From contig NZ_JADNRQ010000004.1 of NCBI RefSeq assembly GCF_015594625.1, positions 1 through 64,000 of the forward strand: a stretch of 64,000 nucleotides of DNA, written 5' to 3'. Of this stretch, positions 25,361 through 33,376 are shown one piece after another. A program made the translations under genes and the position numbers. Positions within the stretch are counted from its first letter, which is position 1. The number at the start of each line of letters is the position of its first letter. This DNA comes from Desulfallas sp. Bu1-1 (GTDB taxonomy: Bacteria; Bacillota; Desulfotomaculia; Desulfotomaculales; Desulfallaceae). A model generated the notes under the pieces. The model did not search any database. It had not been told where the DNA came from and was given only the letters and a program-made list of their open reading frames with translations.

Positions 25361-27015
25361 CATATTATTATCCGGAGTCGGAGAAACCGGCTCTGGATAA
25401 TATCAACCTGGAAATTACCGGAGGGCAGTTTGTCCTGCTGGTGGGCGGGTCCGGCTGCGGAAAATCAACCTTGATCCGCGCCCTGTCGGGATTGATCCCC
25501 GACTTTTACGGCGGAACTTACAGGGGCAAGGTTTTTCTTAATGGTAAAGAAATCAGGCAACTCGACCGGCGCAGTCTGGTCCGCCAGGTGGGTATGGTTT
25601 TTCAGGACCCGGAGAGCCAGCTGGTCATGACTAACGTGGAACAGGAGGTGGCCTTCGGGCTGGAAAACCTGGGCTTGCCCAATAGCCTGATGAAAAGGCG
25701 GGTGATGGAAGTTACCGGCGCCCTGGCGTTATCCGGTTATTTACATGGTTTTATCCCGGAATTATCTGGGGGACAGAAGCAAAAAGTCGCCCTTGCTTCT
25801 GTTTTGGCCATGCAGCCGGAAATCCTGGTATTGGATGAACCCACCTCCCAGCTGGATCCCGTAGCCGGTGAAGAAATACTTGCCATGGTTAGACGGTTAA
25901 ACGAGGAAAACGGCATTACCGTTATCCTGGTGGAACAGCGCCTGGAAAGGTGCTTTCACCTGGCCGACAGAGTGCTGGTTATGGAAAACGGGCGTATACT
26001 CTATGACGGTGTTCCGGAATCAGTAGCCCGGTGGGCGGCAAAAAACAAGTCGCCCTTTATCCCACCACTGGCCAGGTTATTTGCGGGCGTGGGCTTCCCG
26101 GAGGTACCGCTTACCGTTAAACAGGGCAGGGAGATTCTTAAAGCTTATTATCCGTTTCCCGGCTTAAGAAACCGGAACCCAAAAATAAAAAGAGCGGAAG
26201 CAGCCGGGGATGAATGCCTGGTAGATATACAAAACCTCTGGTTTACTTATCCCAGCGGCAAAGAGGCGTTAAAGAACATCAATCTTAAAATCAGACCCGG
26301 TGATTTCACGGTAATAATGGGAGAAAATGCGGCGGGGAAAACCACTTTGCTGAAAAACATCACCGGGTTGCTCAAACCCGGCAGAGGACAGGTGAAAGTT
26401 TTAAACCGGGACACCAAAAAAGTGTCCGTGGAGGAATTGGCTTCCACCATCGGTTACCTGTCTCAGGACCCCAATGACTATTTATTCTTACCCACTGTAC
26501 GGGAAGAACTGGCCTTTACCCTGAGCAATATGTGCCTTTCTGATGACGGAGTCAGTGCAGAAATACTCCAACGGTTGCAATTAACTTCTTATGCGGAAAC
26601 CAATCCCCGGGATTTAAGCTCGGGGGAACGGCAGCGCGTGGCCCTGGCTTCCGTCCTGGTAGCAAGGCCCCAAGTGCTGCTGCTGGACGAACCCACCAGG
26701 GGGTTGGATTACCGGCTAAAGGCGGAGTTGGGAGATATTCTCTTGCAACTTCAGGCAGAAGGGAAAGCCGTTTTGGTTGTCACCCACGATGTGGAATTTG
26801 CTGCGGAGTATGCTGAAAGCATTGTATTAATGGCAGAGGGTACCATTATTGCCGGCGGAAGCAAGTATGAAATGCTCACCCGTTCCACCTTTTATTCGCC
26901 GCAGATCAGCAAGTTATTCAATAATCTGGTCGATGACGTGGTCACTCTGGAACAAGGTCGCGAAATATTAACCCGGTTAATGGTGGTAAAAGAAAATCAG
27001 GTTGTTTGCGGTTAG
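25333..27015 (+). CDS. Double ECF ATPase (two ABC domains in one chain)
   Basis: Two complete nucleotide-binding domains are fused. Domain 1 has Walker A GGSGCGKST (about 39), LSGGQKQ (about 143) and ILVLDEPTSQLDP. Domain 2 has Walker A GENAAGKTT (about 330), LSSGERQR (about 429) and LLLDEPTRGLD. Both Q-loops are of the ECF type (FQDPESQLVM, SQDPNDYLFLP). The fusion replaces the usual EcfA1/EcfA2 pair. The ATG at 25333 with GGGGGTGG upstream is preferred over a GTG three codons earlier. Confidence 0.9.
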   Translation: MAVIKIQDLTYYYPESEKPALDNINLEITGGQFVLLVGGSGCGKSTLIRALSGLIPDFYGGTYRGKVFLNGKEIRQLDRRSLVRQVGMVFQDPESQLVMTNVEQEVAFGLENLGLPNSLMKRRVMEVTGALALSGYLHGFIPELSGGQKQKVALASVLAMQPEILVLDEPTSQLDPVAGEEILAMVRRLNEENGITVILVEQRLERCFHLADRVLVMENGRILYDGVPESVARWAAKNKSPFIPPLARLFAGVGFPEVPLTVKQGREILKAYYPFPGLRNRNPKIKRAEAAGDECLVDIQNLWFTYPSGKEALKNINLKIRPGDFTVIMGENAAGKTTLLKNITGLLKPGRGQVKVLNRDTKKVSVEELASTIGYLSQDPNDYLFLPTVREELAFTLSNMCLSDDGVSAEILQRLQLTSYAETNPRDLSSGERQRVALASVLVARPQVLLLDEPTRGLDYRLKAELGDILLQLQAEGKAVLVVTHDVEFAAEYAESIVLMAEGTIIAGGSKYEMLTRSTFYSPQISKLFNNLVDDVVTLEQGREILTRLMVVKENQVVCG

Positions 27016-27034
27016 TTCATAAGGAGGGAATGAT

Positions 27035-28561
27035 ATGATTAATAAAAGAAGTATCGTTTGCATTAGTGTTGCGTTAATGCTTATTTTTTCATTTGCCGGT
27101 ATCGCTTTGGCCGGCAATTCATTCCCGGAGCAGCAGGCTGAGCAGAGTATCAAAAAAGCAATCACGTACCTGCACAGTGTTCAAAATGATGATGGAGGAT
27201 TTCCTGCTCAAAAGGAACGCAATAGTAACCGGGCTATAACTGCCTGGGTTGTCATGGCCCTGGCGGCGGCGGGGGAGGATGTTGCCGGCGGCAAATGGTC
27301 TCCCTCCGGCCAAGGCCCCATTGATTTTTTAAAGAATTGTAAAGATTCCCTGGAATCAACCGGTGACTATGCTGTTACTCTACTGGCTTTGACGGCTGCC
27401 CATCAGGGTACGGCTTATCAAGGTGCGGACCTGGCCGGGAAAATTGTTTCCTTTCAGCAGACCGGCGGTCAATTTGCCCAGCCCGCCCGGGGAGAGCAGG
27501 GATTGATAAACTATCACATGTGGTCGATTTTGGCCCTTGCCTCAACCGGACAGGATATACCAAACAAAGAGCGGGCCAAAGAGTGGCTGCTGGCCCGGCA
27601 AAATAAAGACGGCGGCTTCGGCTGGGCCGAGGGAGTAGCCAGTGACCCGGATGACACGGCGGTGGCCATACAAACCCTGGTTATGCTGGGAGAGGACCCG
27701 CAAAGTTCTCCGGTCATAAGAGGTGCTCTGAGTTATTTGAAAAGCTGCCGGGAAAAAGACGGCGGCTTTAGCTGGGAGAGTAATAAGTCCAACAGCGCCA
27801 CCGATGCCTGGGTGTTACAGGGGCTATTCGCCGCCGGAGAAAACCCGGTAAGTGAAGAATGGTCTGTAGACGGAAGGAATGCAGTAACCCACCTTTTAGC
27901 TTTGCAAAACAGTGACGGTTCCTTTAACTGGATGCCCGGTGTGCAATCTTCACCGGTGCTGATGACGGCTTATGCAATAATGGCTTTGGCGAAAAAGCCG
28001 TTCCCGGTGAATATTGATTACGCTGCGGGAAAAGCGGAACTTCCTGTTGGAGGGATATTTTCCGACCTTACCGCCAGTCACTGGGCTTATAACTCCATTA
28101 TGGAGCTTGTGAAAGAAAAAGTATTGGGCGGGTATCCCGACGGAACCTTTAAGCCGGGGAACCCGGTGACCAGAGCTGAATTTGCCAAATTTATGGTTTA
28201 CGGCCTGGGTTACCAGAGCTTGGAAAGTGACTCCGCTCGGAGATTTAAGGATGTGTCAGAAAGCTACTGGGCTAACCGGGTTATCTCTATAGCAGTGGAT
28301 AAGGGATATGTTAAAGGAAGGCCGGGCGGAATTTTTGATCCCGGCGGCAAAATAACCGGAGGGGAACTGGCCGCCATGCTGGTCAGGGCATTGCCGCCGG
28401 AAAAACAGGTTAAAGTTGAGGCCGGTCCTTACTGGTACTCGGGAAGCGTACAACTGGCCGGAGATAATGGACTGTTGTATCCCGGCTTTGATGCCCGGGC
28501 TTATGCAACCAGGGCCCAGTGTGCCTATAGTATCGCGCGGTTAAAAAATCTATTGAATTAA
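27035..28561 (+). CDS. Secreted alpha/alpha-toroid protein with SLH domains
   Basis: A signal peptide (FSFAGIALAGN) is followed by squalene-cyclase-like repeats at about 35-325 (QNDDGGFPAQKERN, RQNKDGGFGWAEGVASDPDD, CREKDGGFSWESNKSN, LQNSDGSFNWMPG). Two clear SLH domains (about 341 and 401; FSDLTASHWAYNSI, FKDVSESYWANRVIS) and a shorter third one follow. Unlike the protein at 19116 it has no DUF4430 domain, so it resembles the isolated barrel of an intrinsic-factor-like binder tethered to the cell wall. It starts after AAGGAGGG and lies inside the ECF operon. Confidence 0.82.
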   Translation: MINKRSIVCISVALMLIFSFAGIALAGNSFPEQQAEQSIKKAITYLHSVQNDDGGFPAQKERNSNRAITAWVVMALAAAGEDVAGGKWSPSGQGPIDFLKNCKDSLESTGDYAVTLLALTAAHQGTAYQGADLAGKIVSFQQTGGQFAQPARGEQGLINYHMWSILALASTGQDIPNKERAKEWLLARQNKDGGFGWAEGVASDPDDTAVAIQTLVMLGEDPQSSPVIRGALSYLKSCREKDGGFSWESNKSNSATDAWVLQGLFAAGENPVSEEWSVDGRNAVTHLLALQNSDGSFNWMPGVQSSPVLMTAYAIMALAKKPFPVNIDYAAGKAELPVGGIFSDLTASHWAYNSIMELVKEKVLGGYPDGTFKPGNPVTRAEFAKFMVYGLGYQSLESDSARRFKDVSESYWANRVISIAVDKGYVKGRPGGIFDPGGKITGGELAAMLVRALPPEKQVKVEAGPYWYSGSVQLAGDNGLLYPGFDARAYATRAQCAYSIARLKNLLN

Positions 28562-28584
28562 TCAGGCCGTATCTGGGTGAATTG

Positions 28585-29289
28585 ATGAAAAAGAAAATTT
28601 TTATTGCAATAATAATTTTAACCGGAATTTTACTGGCTGCTAGCGTAATTCCCGGCAATCCCTTGTATAATGTCAACTGGGCTTTGTTTTCACCGGTTAT
28701 CATCGGCCTGGCCATGGCGGCCTTTTTCTGGCGTTTCGAGCAAAGCGGGGCAACATCAAAGGAAATTGCCCTAATAGCAACCATGGCCGCACTGGCGGCT
28801 GTTTCGAGAATACCCTTTGCTGCCATTATGAGTGTTCAGCCGACAACTTTTATTGTTATGATTACCGGATATGTTTTCGGTGCACAAACCGGGTTTATGG
28901 TTGGAGCTATTGCGGCTTTGGTCTCTAATTTCTTTTTGGGACAGGGGCCGTGGACACCCTGGCAGATGTATTGCTGGGGCCTGTGCGGTGTATCGGCGGC
29001 ACTGCTGGCGCGGGTACAAAAGGGGTTTAAATTAAATACTTTTGCAATCCTGGCCGGATTCTGGGGCTATCTCTTCGGCTGGATCATGAATGTATGGCAT
29101 TGGGTTGGTTTTGTTTATCCTTTAACGCTGGAAACTTTTATTGCCACTTATATAGCCAGTTTTCCCTTTGATACTTTACATGCCGCAGGAAACGTTGTGT
29201 TTACTATCTTACTGGGAAAATCTTTTTACCAGGTTCTAATGCGTTTTAAAAATAGATTGTTAGTCGTTTTTGAAGAAGTAAAGCAATAA
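28585..29289 (+). CDS. ECF transporter S component, CbrT-like (predicted corrinoid)
   Basis: This is a small integral membrane protein with about six helices. The first two are followed by ATSKEIALIATMAALAAVSR, the usual S-component entry motif for docking on EcfT. QPTTFIVMITGYVFGAQTGF and GPWTPWQMYCWGLCGVSAAL are typical of the CbrT-like branch. It ends the operon that begins with cobalamin-riboswitch-controlled toroid and DUF4430 proteins, which supports cobalamin or cobinamide as substrate. The ATG at 28585 is preferred to the adjacent TTG. Confidence 0.82.
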   Translation: MKKKIFIAIIILTGILLAASVIPGNPLYNVNWALFSPVIIGLAMAAFFWRFEQSGATSKEIALIATMAALAAVSRIPFAAIMSVQPTTFIVMITGYVFGAQTGFMVGAIAALVSNFFLGQGPWTPWQMYCWGLCGVSAALLARVQKGFKLNTFAILAGFWGYLFGWIMNVWHWVGFVYPLTLETFIATYIASFPFDTLHAAGNVVFTILLGKSFYQVLMRFKNRLLVVFEEVKQ

Positions 29290-29473
29290 TTTTTTAAAAC
29301 TAAAGGTTAAAGCTTATAATATAACGAATTAATCAACCAGGATGAACGTAAATGTCAAAGCCTGTAATTAATTCTTACCTGGTTGTTATTCTTGGGGTGG
29401 CGCGGGTTTCTGCGGTTCCATTTTCACCAAGGCGGCCCAGGAGCCGCCGCTTCCAACTGACAGGGTGAAGGAT

Positions 29474-30022
29474 ATGTATGTTTGGACAATGCAAACGACG
29501 GCCGGGTGGGTTTGCGCCGCCCGTTCCAGCAGGGGGCTGGCGGCTTTGACGCTGCCCCAGCCGGCTGAGCAGGACAGTCTGCGGCAATTGGTGGATTTGG
29601 GTGTTAAAGGTGATTACATCATCAAGCCGCCGGGGGCGAAAAATGAGCTCCGGGGCCTGGAAGAGGCGTTAAACAGGTATTTTAACGGGATGCGGGAGGA
29701 TTTCGATTTTGCCGTGGACTGGTCTGTGTACACGCCCTTTCAGCGGGAGGTATTGAGGGTAGTGCATAAAATACCCTACGGCTCCCTGTTGTCCTACGGT
29801 CAGGTGGCCGCCCTGGCGGGGTACCCCCGGGCGGCCAGGGCGGTGGGCGGAGCCCTTGGATCCAACCGGATTTTGCTGGTTATTCCCTGCCACCGGGTAA
29901 TTCGCGGCGACGGTACGCTGGGCGGGTTTGGCAGCGGGCTGGAATGGAAAGCCCGGTTGCTGGCCCTGGAGGGAAATGCCGCCGGGCCCGGGGGGAGATA
30001 TTCGCTTAGCAGATTGGATTGA
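29474..30022 (+). CDS. ogt: Methylated-DNA--protein-cysteine methyltransferase
   Basis: The active-site motif IPCHRVIRGDGTLGGFGSGL contains the acceptor cysteine in PCHRV. The preceding helix-turn-helix (VLRVVHKIPYGSLLSYGQVA, then AARAVGGALGSNRI) binds DNA and flips the base. The enzyme repairs O6-alkylguanine by taking the alkyl group onto its cysteine. The N-terminal ribonuclease-like domain is present. A GTG at 29465 is an alternative start. Confidence 0.92.
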   Translation: MYVWTMQTTAGWVCAARSSRGLAALTLPQPAEQDSLRQLVDLGVKGDYIIKPPGAKNELRGLEEALNRYFNGMREDFDFAVDWSVYTPFQREVLRVVHKIPYGSLLSYGQVAALAGYPRAARAVGGALGSNRILLVIPCHRVIRGDGTLGGFGSGLEWKARLLALEGNAAGPGGRYSLSRLD

Positions 30023-30124
30023 CGGGCTCGACCTGGCAAATTTACATGGTGTTCTTCGTTACTGTAATTGATGCCAAAAATGGATATGCTTTATAATGTA
30101 AGTTTTGTTATTACGGGGTAGAAC

Positions 30125-31735
30125 ATGTCACGGGTTTCCATCAACAAACAGACGGTATTGCAGGGTACTCTAATATTGACGATCACCTGGCTGGTGATCA
30201 GGATTCTGGGTGCGGTTTACAGGGTGCCCCTTGGCCGCATGCTGGGCGACGTGGGGCTGGGGATTTATGCCGTGCCCAACCAGTTTTACATGCTTTTTTA
30301 TACAATCTCCTCGGCCGGGATACCGGTAGCCCTTGCCGGCATCGTTTCCGAAAAAATGGCTGTCGGGCATTATCGTGACGCCTTGCGCGTTTTCCGGTTG
30401 ACGCGGACCGTTATGATCTTGGTGGGGCTGGTTTTTTCATTAACTTTGTTTGCCAGTGCCGGGTGGCTGATTGAGAGCGGTTTGGTGCCCAACCCGGATG
30501 CCTACCTGGGGTTACGGGCCATCTCGCCGGTCATCTTTTTTGCGGCGGTCACCTCAGCTTACCGGGGGCTGTTCCAGGGGTTTCAAAATATGCGGGCGGT
30601 GGCCTACTCCCAGATTGCCGACCAGGTGATGATGGTGGCGGCCACCATTTTGTTCAGCTACCTATTGTTGCCGCAGGGACTGGCCGTCGCCGCCGCCGGG
30701 GCCAACCTGGGTGCCGTGCCCGGTGCGGCCGCAGCCACTTTGTTGCTGGTTTTTCTTTATCGCGGGCAGCGGCGGGATTTACTTGCTTTAGCCGAACAGG
30801 ACGTTTCCGGGGCCAGGGAGGGGACGTTGTCCTTGCTTAAACGTATTTTTAAAACCTCGGTTCCCGTGTCCATTGCCAGTATTGCCATTACGGTGACGGC
30901 CATCATCGATCACAAGCTGATCGTGGACCGGCTGCAACTGGTAGGTTATACCCAGCAACAGGCCATTGCCCAGTTTGGCCAGTTCAACCAGATGGCCATG
31001 TCTTTTGTGACCATCACCACCGCCCTGGCCCAGTCCCTGCGGTCCAGCCTGGTGCCTTCGGTGGCGGAATGCCTGGCGGTACAAAACTTGCAGCGTATCA
31101 GGCATCAGGTATCGCAAGCGGTGCGGCTGGTGATTATTTTTACTCTCCCCGCCGCCGCGGGACTGTATATCCTTGCCCACCAGCTGACCCTCCTGGTGTT
31201 TGCCGAGGAAGCTGCGGGGGTCCCCCTGGCTTCGCTGTCAGCGGCCGTTTTGTTCTGGTCGGTGCACCTGGTCACTTCCGGCGCGCTGCAGGGCATGGGC
31301 AGGGCCGCCATACCCGTGCGAAACCTGGTCACCGGTATCATCATCAAGATCGCCATCACTTATTATTACACTCCCACCTCTCTTGGAATCAGGGCGGCCG
31401 CGCTGGGCACCGTGGTCATATTCGTGGTCTCATCTCTGCTTAATATATTGTCCATAGCCCGCCTGGTGGGGTTTAATTTTAACTTTAACGAAACCCTGTT
31501 GCGATCCGCCTTGTCCACCATCGCCATGTCCGCGGGAGTGCTGGCCGTTTACCACGAAGCCGTGCAGCATATCGGGGGCAATACCTGGCCCACCTTGCTG
31601 GCGGTGCTGGCCGGAATGATCATTTACCCCGTGTTTCAGGTGGCCTTGTACGGCGTCAGGGCCGGCGACGTGCGCCGCCTTCCCGGAGTGGGGTCGCGGC
31701 TGGCTTTAATACTGGAAAAAATCGGCCGAAAATAA
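30125..31735 (+). CDS. SpoVB/MurJ-like polysaccharide flippase
   Basis: The 536-residue protein has about fourteen hydrophobic helices of the MOP superfamily. The N-terminus TWLVIRILGAVYRVPLGRML and the segment YAVPNQFYMLFYTISSAGIP, then VALAGIV, match SpoVB-type proteins of endospore formers. Family members move lipid-linked peptidoglycan precursors or polysaccharide units across the membrane; a sporulation role is likely but cannot be shown here. It starts at an ATG after GGGGTAGAAC. Confidence 0.85.
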   Translation: MSRVSINKQTVLQGTLILTITWLVIRILGAVYRVPLGRMLGDVGLGIYAVPNQFYMLFYTISSAGIPVALAGIVSEKMAVGHYRDALRVFRLTRTVMILVGLVFSLTLFASAGWLIESGLVPNPDAYLGLRAISPVIFFAAVTSAYRGLFQGFQNMRAVAYSQIADQVMMVAATILFSYLLLPQGLAVAAAGANLGAVPGAAAATLLLVFLYRGQRRDLLALAEQDVSGAREGTLSLLKRIFKTSVPVSIASIAITVTAIIDHKLIVDRLQLVGYTQQQAIAQFGQFNQMAMSFVTITTALAQSLRSSLVPSVAECLAVQNLQRIRHQVSQAVRLVIIFTLPAAAGLYILAHQLTLLVFAEEAAGVPLASLSAAVLFWSVHLVTSGALQGMGRAAIPVRNLVTGIIIKIAITYYYTPTSLGIRAAALGTVVIFVVSSLLNILSIARLVGFNFNFNETLLRSALSTIAMSAGVLAVYHEAVQHIGGNTWPTLLAVLAGMIIYPVFQVALYGVRAGDVRRLPGVGSRLALILEKIGRK

Positions 31736-31763
31736 CTTCAAAAACCGTATTTTACCAGTAATA

Positions 31764-32232
31764 ATTACCGGCGTGTTGGTGATAATACAAACAACGGGTT
31801 CGTAATAGTCGAGCCAAGTTCGTTACAGGGTCTCAAGTGAGGCTCTGTAACGGACGGCCAAAGGTTAATACCGGGTTAAAAGCTCGGTATTGGCCGGCGG
31901 GAAGATTGGTAAATGTTCCGGCAGGTTATATTGCAGTCCGAACGATTGCAATATGGTCGCAAGGGATGTTTACCGGTCGAGCTAAGATCATTATGGGTGT
32001 TGTGTTTAAGGTTCTCCCTTTAAGCAAGGGTTCGCGGTAGTCGAGAGATTGCCGCGGGCTCATAAGATATCCATAATGGTCGAGCAAAGGTTGTTGCGGG
32101 TGTCGACAATAGCGGTCTGTGGCAGCCGAAAGGTTGGCACAGGCTGTTAAGATACGCGTAGCAGCCGGAGCGAAGATTATTACGGGCTCAGGTAATAAGG
32201 AACCTCTTTTCCGGATGGAGAGAGGTTCCTTT
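31764..32232 (+). ncRNA. Repetitive hairpin-linker structured RNA (candidate)
   Basis: There is no gene between 31736 and 32431, but the sequence is highly structured. A ~15-nt linker related to GGTCGAGCNAAGRTT occurs at 31807, 31852, 31892, 31975, 32078 and 32163. Between linkers are hairpins: GTTACAGGGTCTC/GAGGCTCTGTAAC (31822-31851), AATACCGGGTT/AGCTCGGTATT (31867-31891), GGTAAATGTTCC/GGGATGTTTACC enclosing ATATTGCAGTC/GATTGCAATAT (31908-31974), ATTATGGGT/ATCCATAAT enclosing two hairpins (31990-32077), a nested domain with a GAAA loop (32093-32162), and ATTAC/GTAAT (32179-32196). AAGGAACCTCT/AGAGGTTCCTTT (32197-32232) closes it as a terminator. It matches no RNA class I can name. Confidence 0.6.
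32197..32232 (+). terminator. Terminator ending the hairpin array
   Basis: AGGAACCTCT pairs perfectly with AGAGGTTCCT around a 13-nt loop, and TTTACTGTCTGTCGTTTT follows. The strong stem and its place at the end of the repeat array indicate that the array is transcribed rightward as one RNA, alone or as the tail of the flippase transcript. Confidence 0.65.
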
Positions 32233-32375
32233 ACTGTCTGTCGTTTTGAAGAGCTAGTATCAAACCTTTTGCCCTGAATATCTTGGAGACCGGTTTCTAA
32301 AAATTTGTGAGCAAACTTGCAGATGTCCAAGGTTTAAAGGAAAACTGGGAACTTGCGAAACTTGCGACCTGAGTC

Positions 32376-32404
32376 TTGACAACCGGGCTTAAAACCGGTA
32401 ATAT
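32376..32404 (+). promoter_or_regulatory. Sigma-A promoter of tRNA-Thr
   Basis: TTGACA and TAATAT are separated by exactly 17 bp and lie 28 bp before the tRNA. The spacer is itself an inverted repeat (ACCGG...CCGGT). Confidence 0.85.
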
Positions 32405-32431
32405 AAATGTTGCGTTATTTATAAGTGTTAA

Positions 32432-32506
32432 GCCGGCGTAGCTCAGTGGTAGAGCAGCGCACTCGTAATGCGCAGGCCGTCGGTTCAAATCCGACCGTCG
32501 GCTCCA
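32432..32506 (+). tRNA. tRNA-Thr (anticodon CGT)
   Basis: The cloverleaf is complete: acceptor GCCGGCG with CGTCGGC, D-arm GCTCAGTGGTAGAGC, anticodon stem GCGCA/TGCGC with loop CTCGTAA, T-arm with GGTTCAAATCC, and an encoded 3' CCA. Anticodon CGT reads the threonine codon ACG. Confidence 0.95.
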
Positions 32507-32518
32507 AACAAAGTCAAG

Positions 32519-32545
32519 CCCCGCAAGGAATTGCGGGGTTTCGCT
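32519..32545 (+). terminator. Terminator after tRNA-Thr
   Basis: CCCCGCAA pairs with TTGCGGGG around GGAA, and TTTCGCTTT follows. It closes the tRNA transcription unit 13 bp after the CCA end. Confidence 0.85.
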
Positions 32546-32622
32546 TTACCGGCGAAATTCGCTGCAGCCATAGCCATTCTTTTTATCGGCACTGGCTGAC
32601 TTCATTAGTACATACGGAATTA

Positions 32623-32808
32623 ATGGCATTCAGGGCGGCATTAAAAATACAAGAAGTAGCGGTCAAAGCTACAGATTTGGCATCGACAAGCCAGGAAATG
32701 ACCGCGACAACTGAGGAAGTATCGGCCGCAACCCAACAAATAAGCGCAGTAATGCAAAAAGTTAAAGCCGGTTTTTTTGAAAATATAAAGCAAATCAATT
32801 TAGAATAA
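32623..32808 (+). pseudogene. Fragment of a methyl-accepting chemotaxis-type signalling domain
   Basis: The 61-codon frame includes ATDLASTSQEMTATTEEVSA and ATQQISAVMQKV, heptad-patterned sequence of the kind found in MCP cytoplasmic domains. It lacks every other receptor part and has no good ribosome site. It lies just left of the IS200/IS605 element, and no continuation was found on the right side, so it is a gene remnant rather than a simple insertion split. Confidence 0.55.
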
Positions 32809-32935
32809 AGGGGGAGCGCGAGGGGGCTGTAATCCCCCCTCAATTTATTTGAGGGGATACACGGACCCCCTCGCATCGGGCGCAAGCCCGGTAAATTCTG
32901 TTGCGAACACAAGTTTGCCATGGTATAATAATGGT

Positions 32936-33376
32936 ATGAGAAAAGAAACCTGGAAGTCAACTGGAACGGCAGTTTACAATATCAACTACCATTTTGTATG
33001 GTCAACCAAGTACCGCAGGAGAGTGCTGGCACCACCTGTAGAGGAAGTTTTGAAATCAACCATAACCGACCTCTGCGAAGAACACGGGTACGAACTGATC
33101 GCAATGGAAGTGATGCCGGACCACGTGCACGTATTCCTTTCCGCACCGCCGAAGGTGGCCCCGGCGGTTATTGCCAAGGTACTCAAAGGAGCCAGCGCCA
33201 GGACATTGTTCACCAGACACCCGGAATTAAAGAAAAAGCTCTGGGGCGGGCACCTATGGAACCCTTCTTACTACGTCGGTACGGCTGGTGATGTTTCCAA
33301 GGAGACAGTCAGAAAGTACATCGAACTCCAGAAGGCAGGTGAACCCGATGCTGATGACAGAAAAGGTCCTGCTTGA
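32936..33376 (+). CDS. tnpA: IS200-type Y1 transposase TnpA
   Basis: The 146-residue HUH enzyme has the metal-binding HVH motif in MEVMPDHVHVFLSAPPKV and the catalytic tyrosine in the C-terminal helix KETVRKYIELQKAG. It excises and joins single-stranded element DNA. The ATG at 32936 is the natural N-terminus MRKETWKSTGTAVYNINYHF; a longer frame exists upstream inside the left end. All catalytic parts are intact. Confidence 0.93.
   Translation: MRKETWKSTGTAVYNINYHFVWSTKYRRRVLAPPVEEVLKSTITDLCEEHGYELIAMEVMPDHVHVFLSAPPKVAPAVIAKVLKGASARTLFTRHPELKKKLWGGHLWNPSYYVGTAGDVSKETVRKYIELQKAGEPDADDRKGPA

Noticed and set aside
31764-32232. CRISPR array
   Set aside because: The linkers are degenerate, spacing is irregular and the sequences between them are self-complementary hairpins, unlike spacers.
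32425-32622. Open frame running through tRNA-Thr into the receptor fragment
   Set aside because: It translates the tRNA and its terminator; only the part from 32623 has protein-like sequence.
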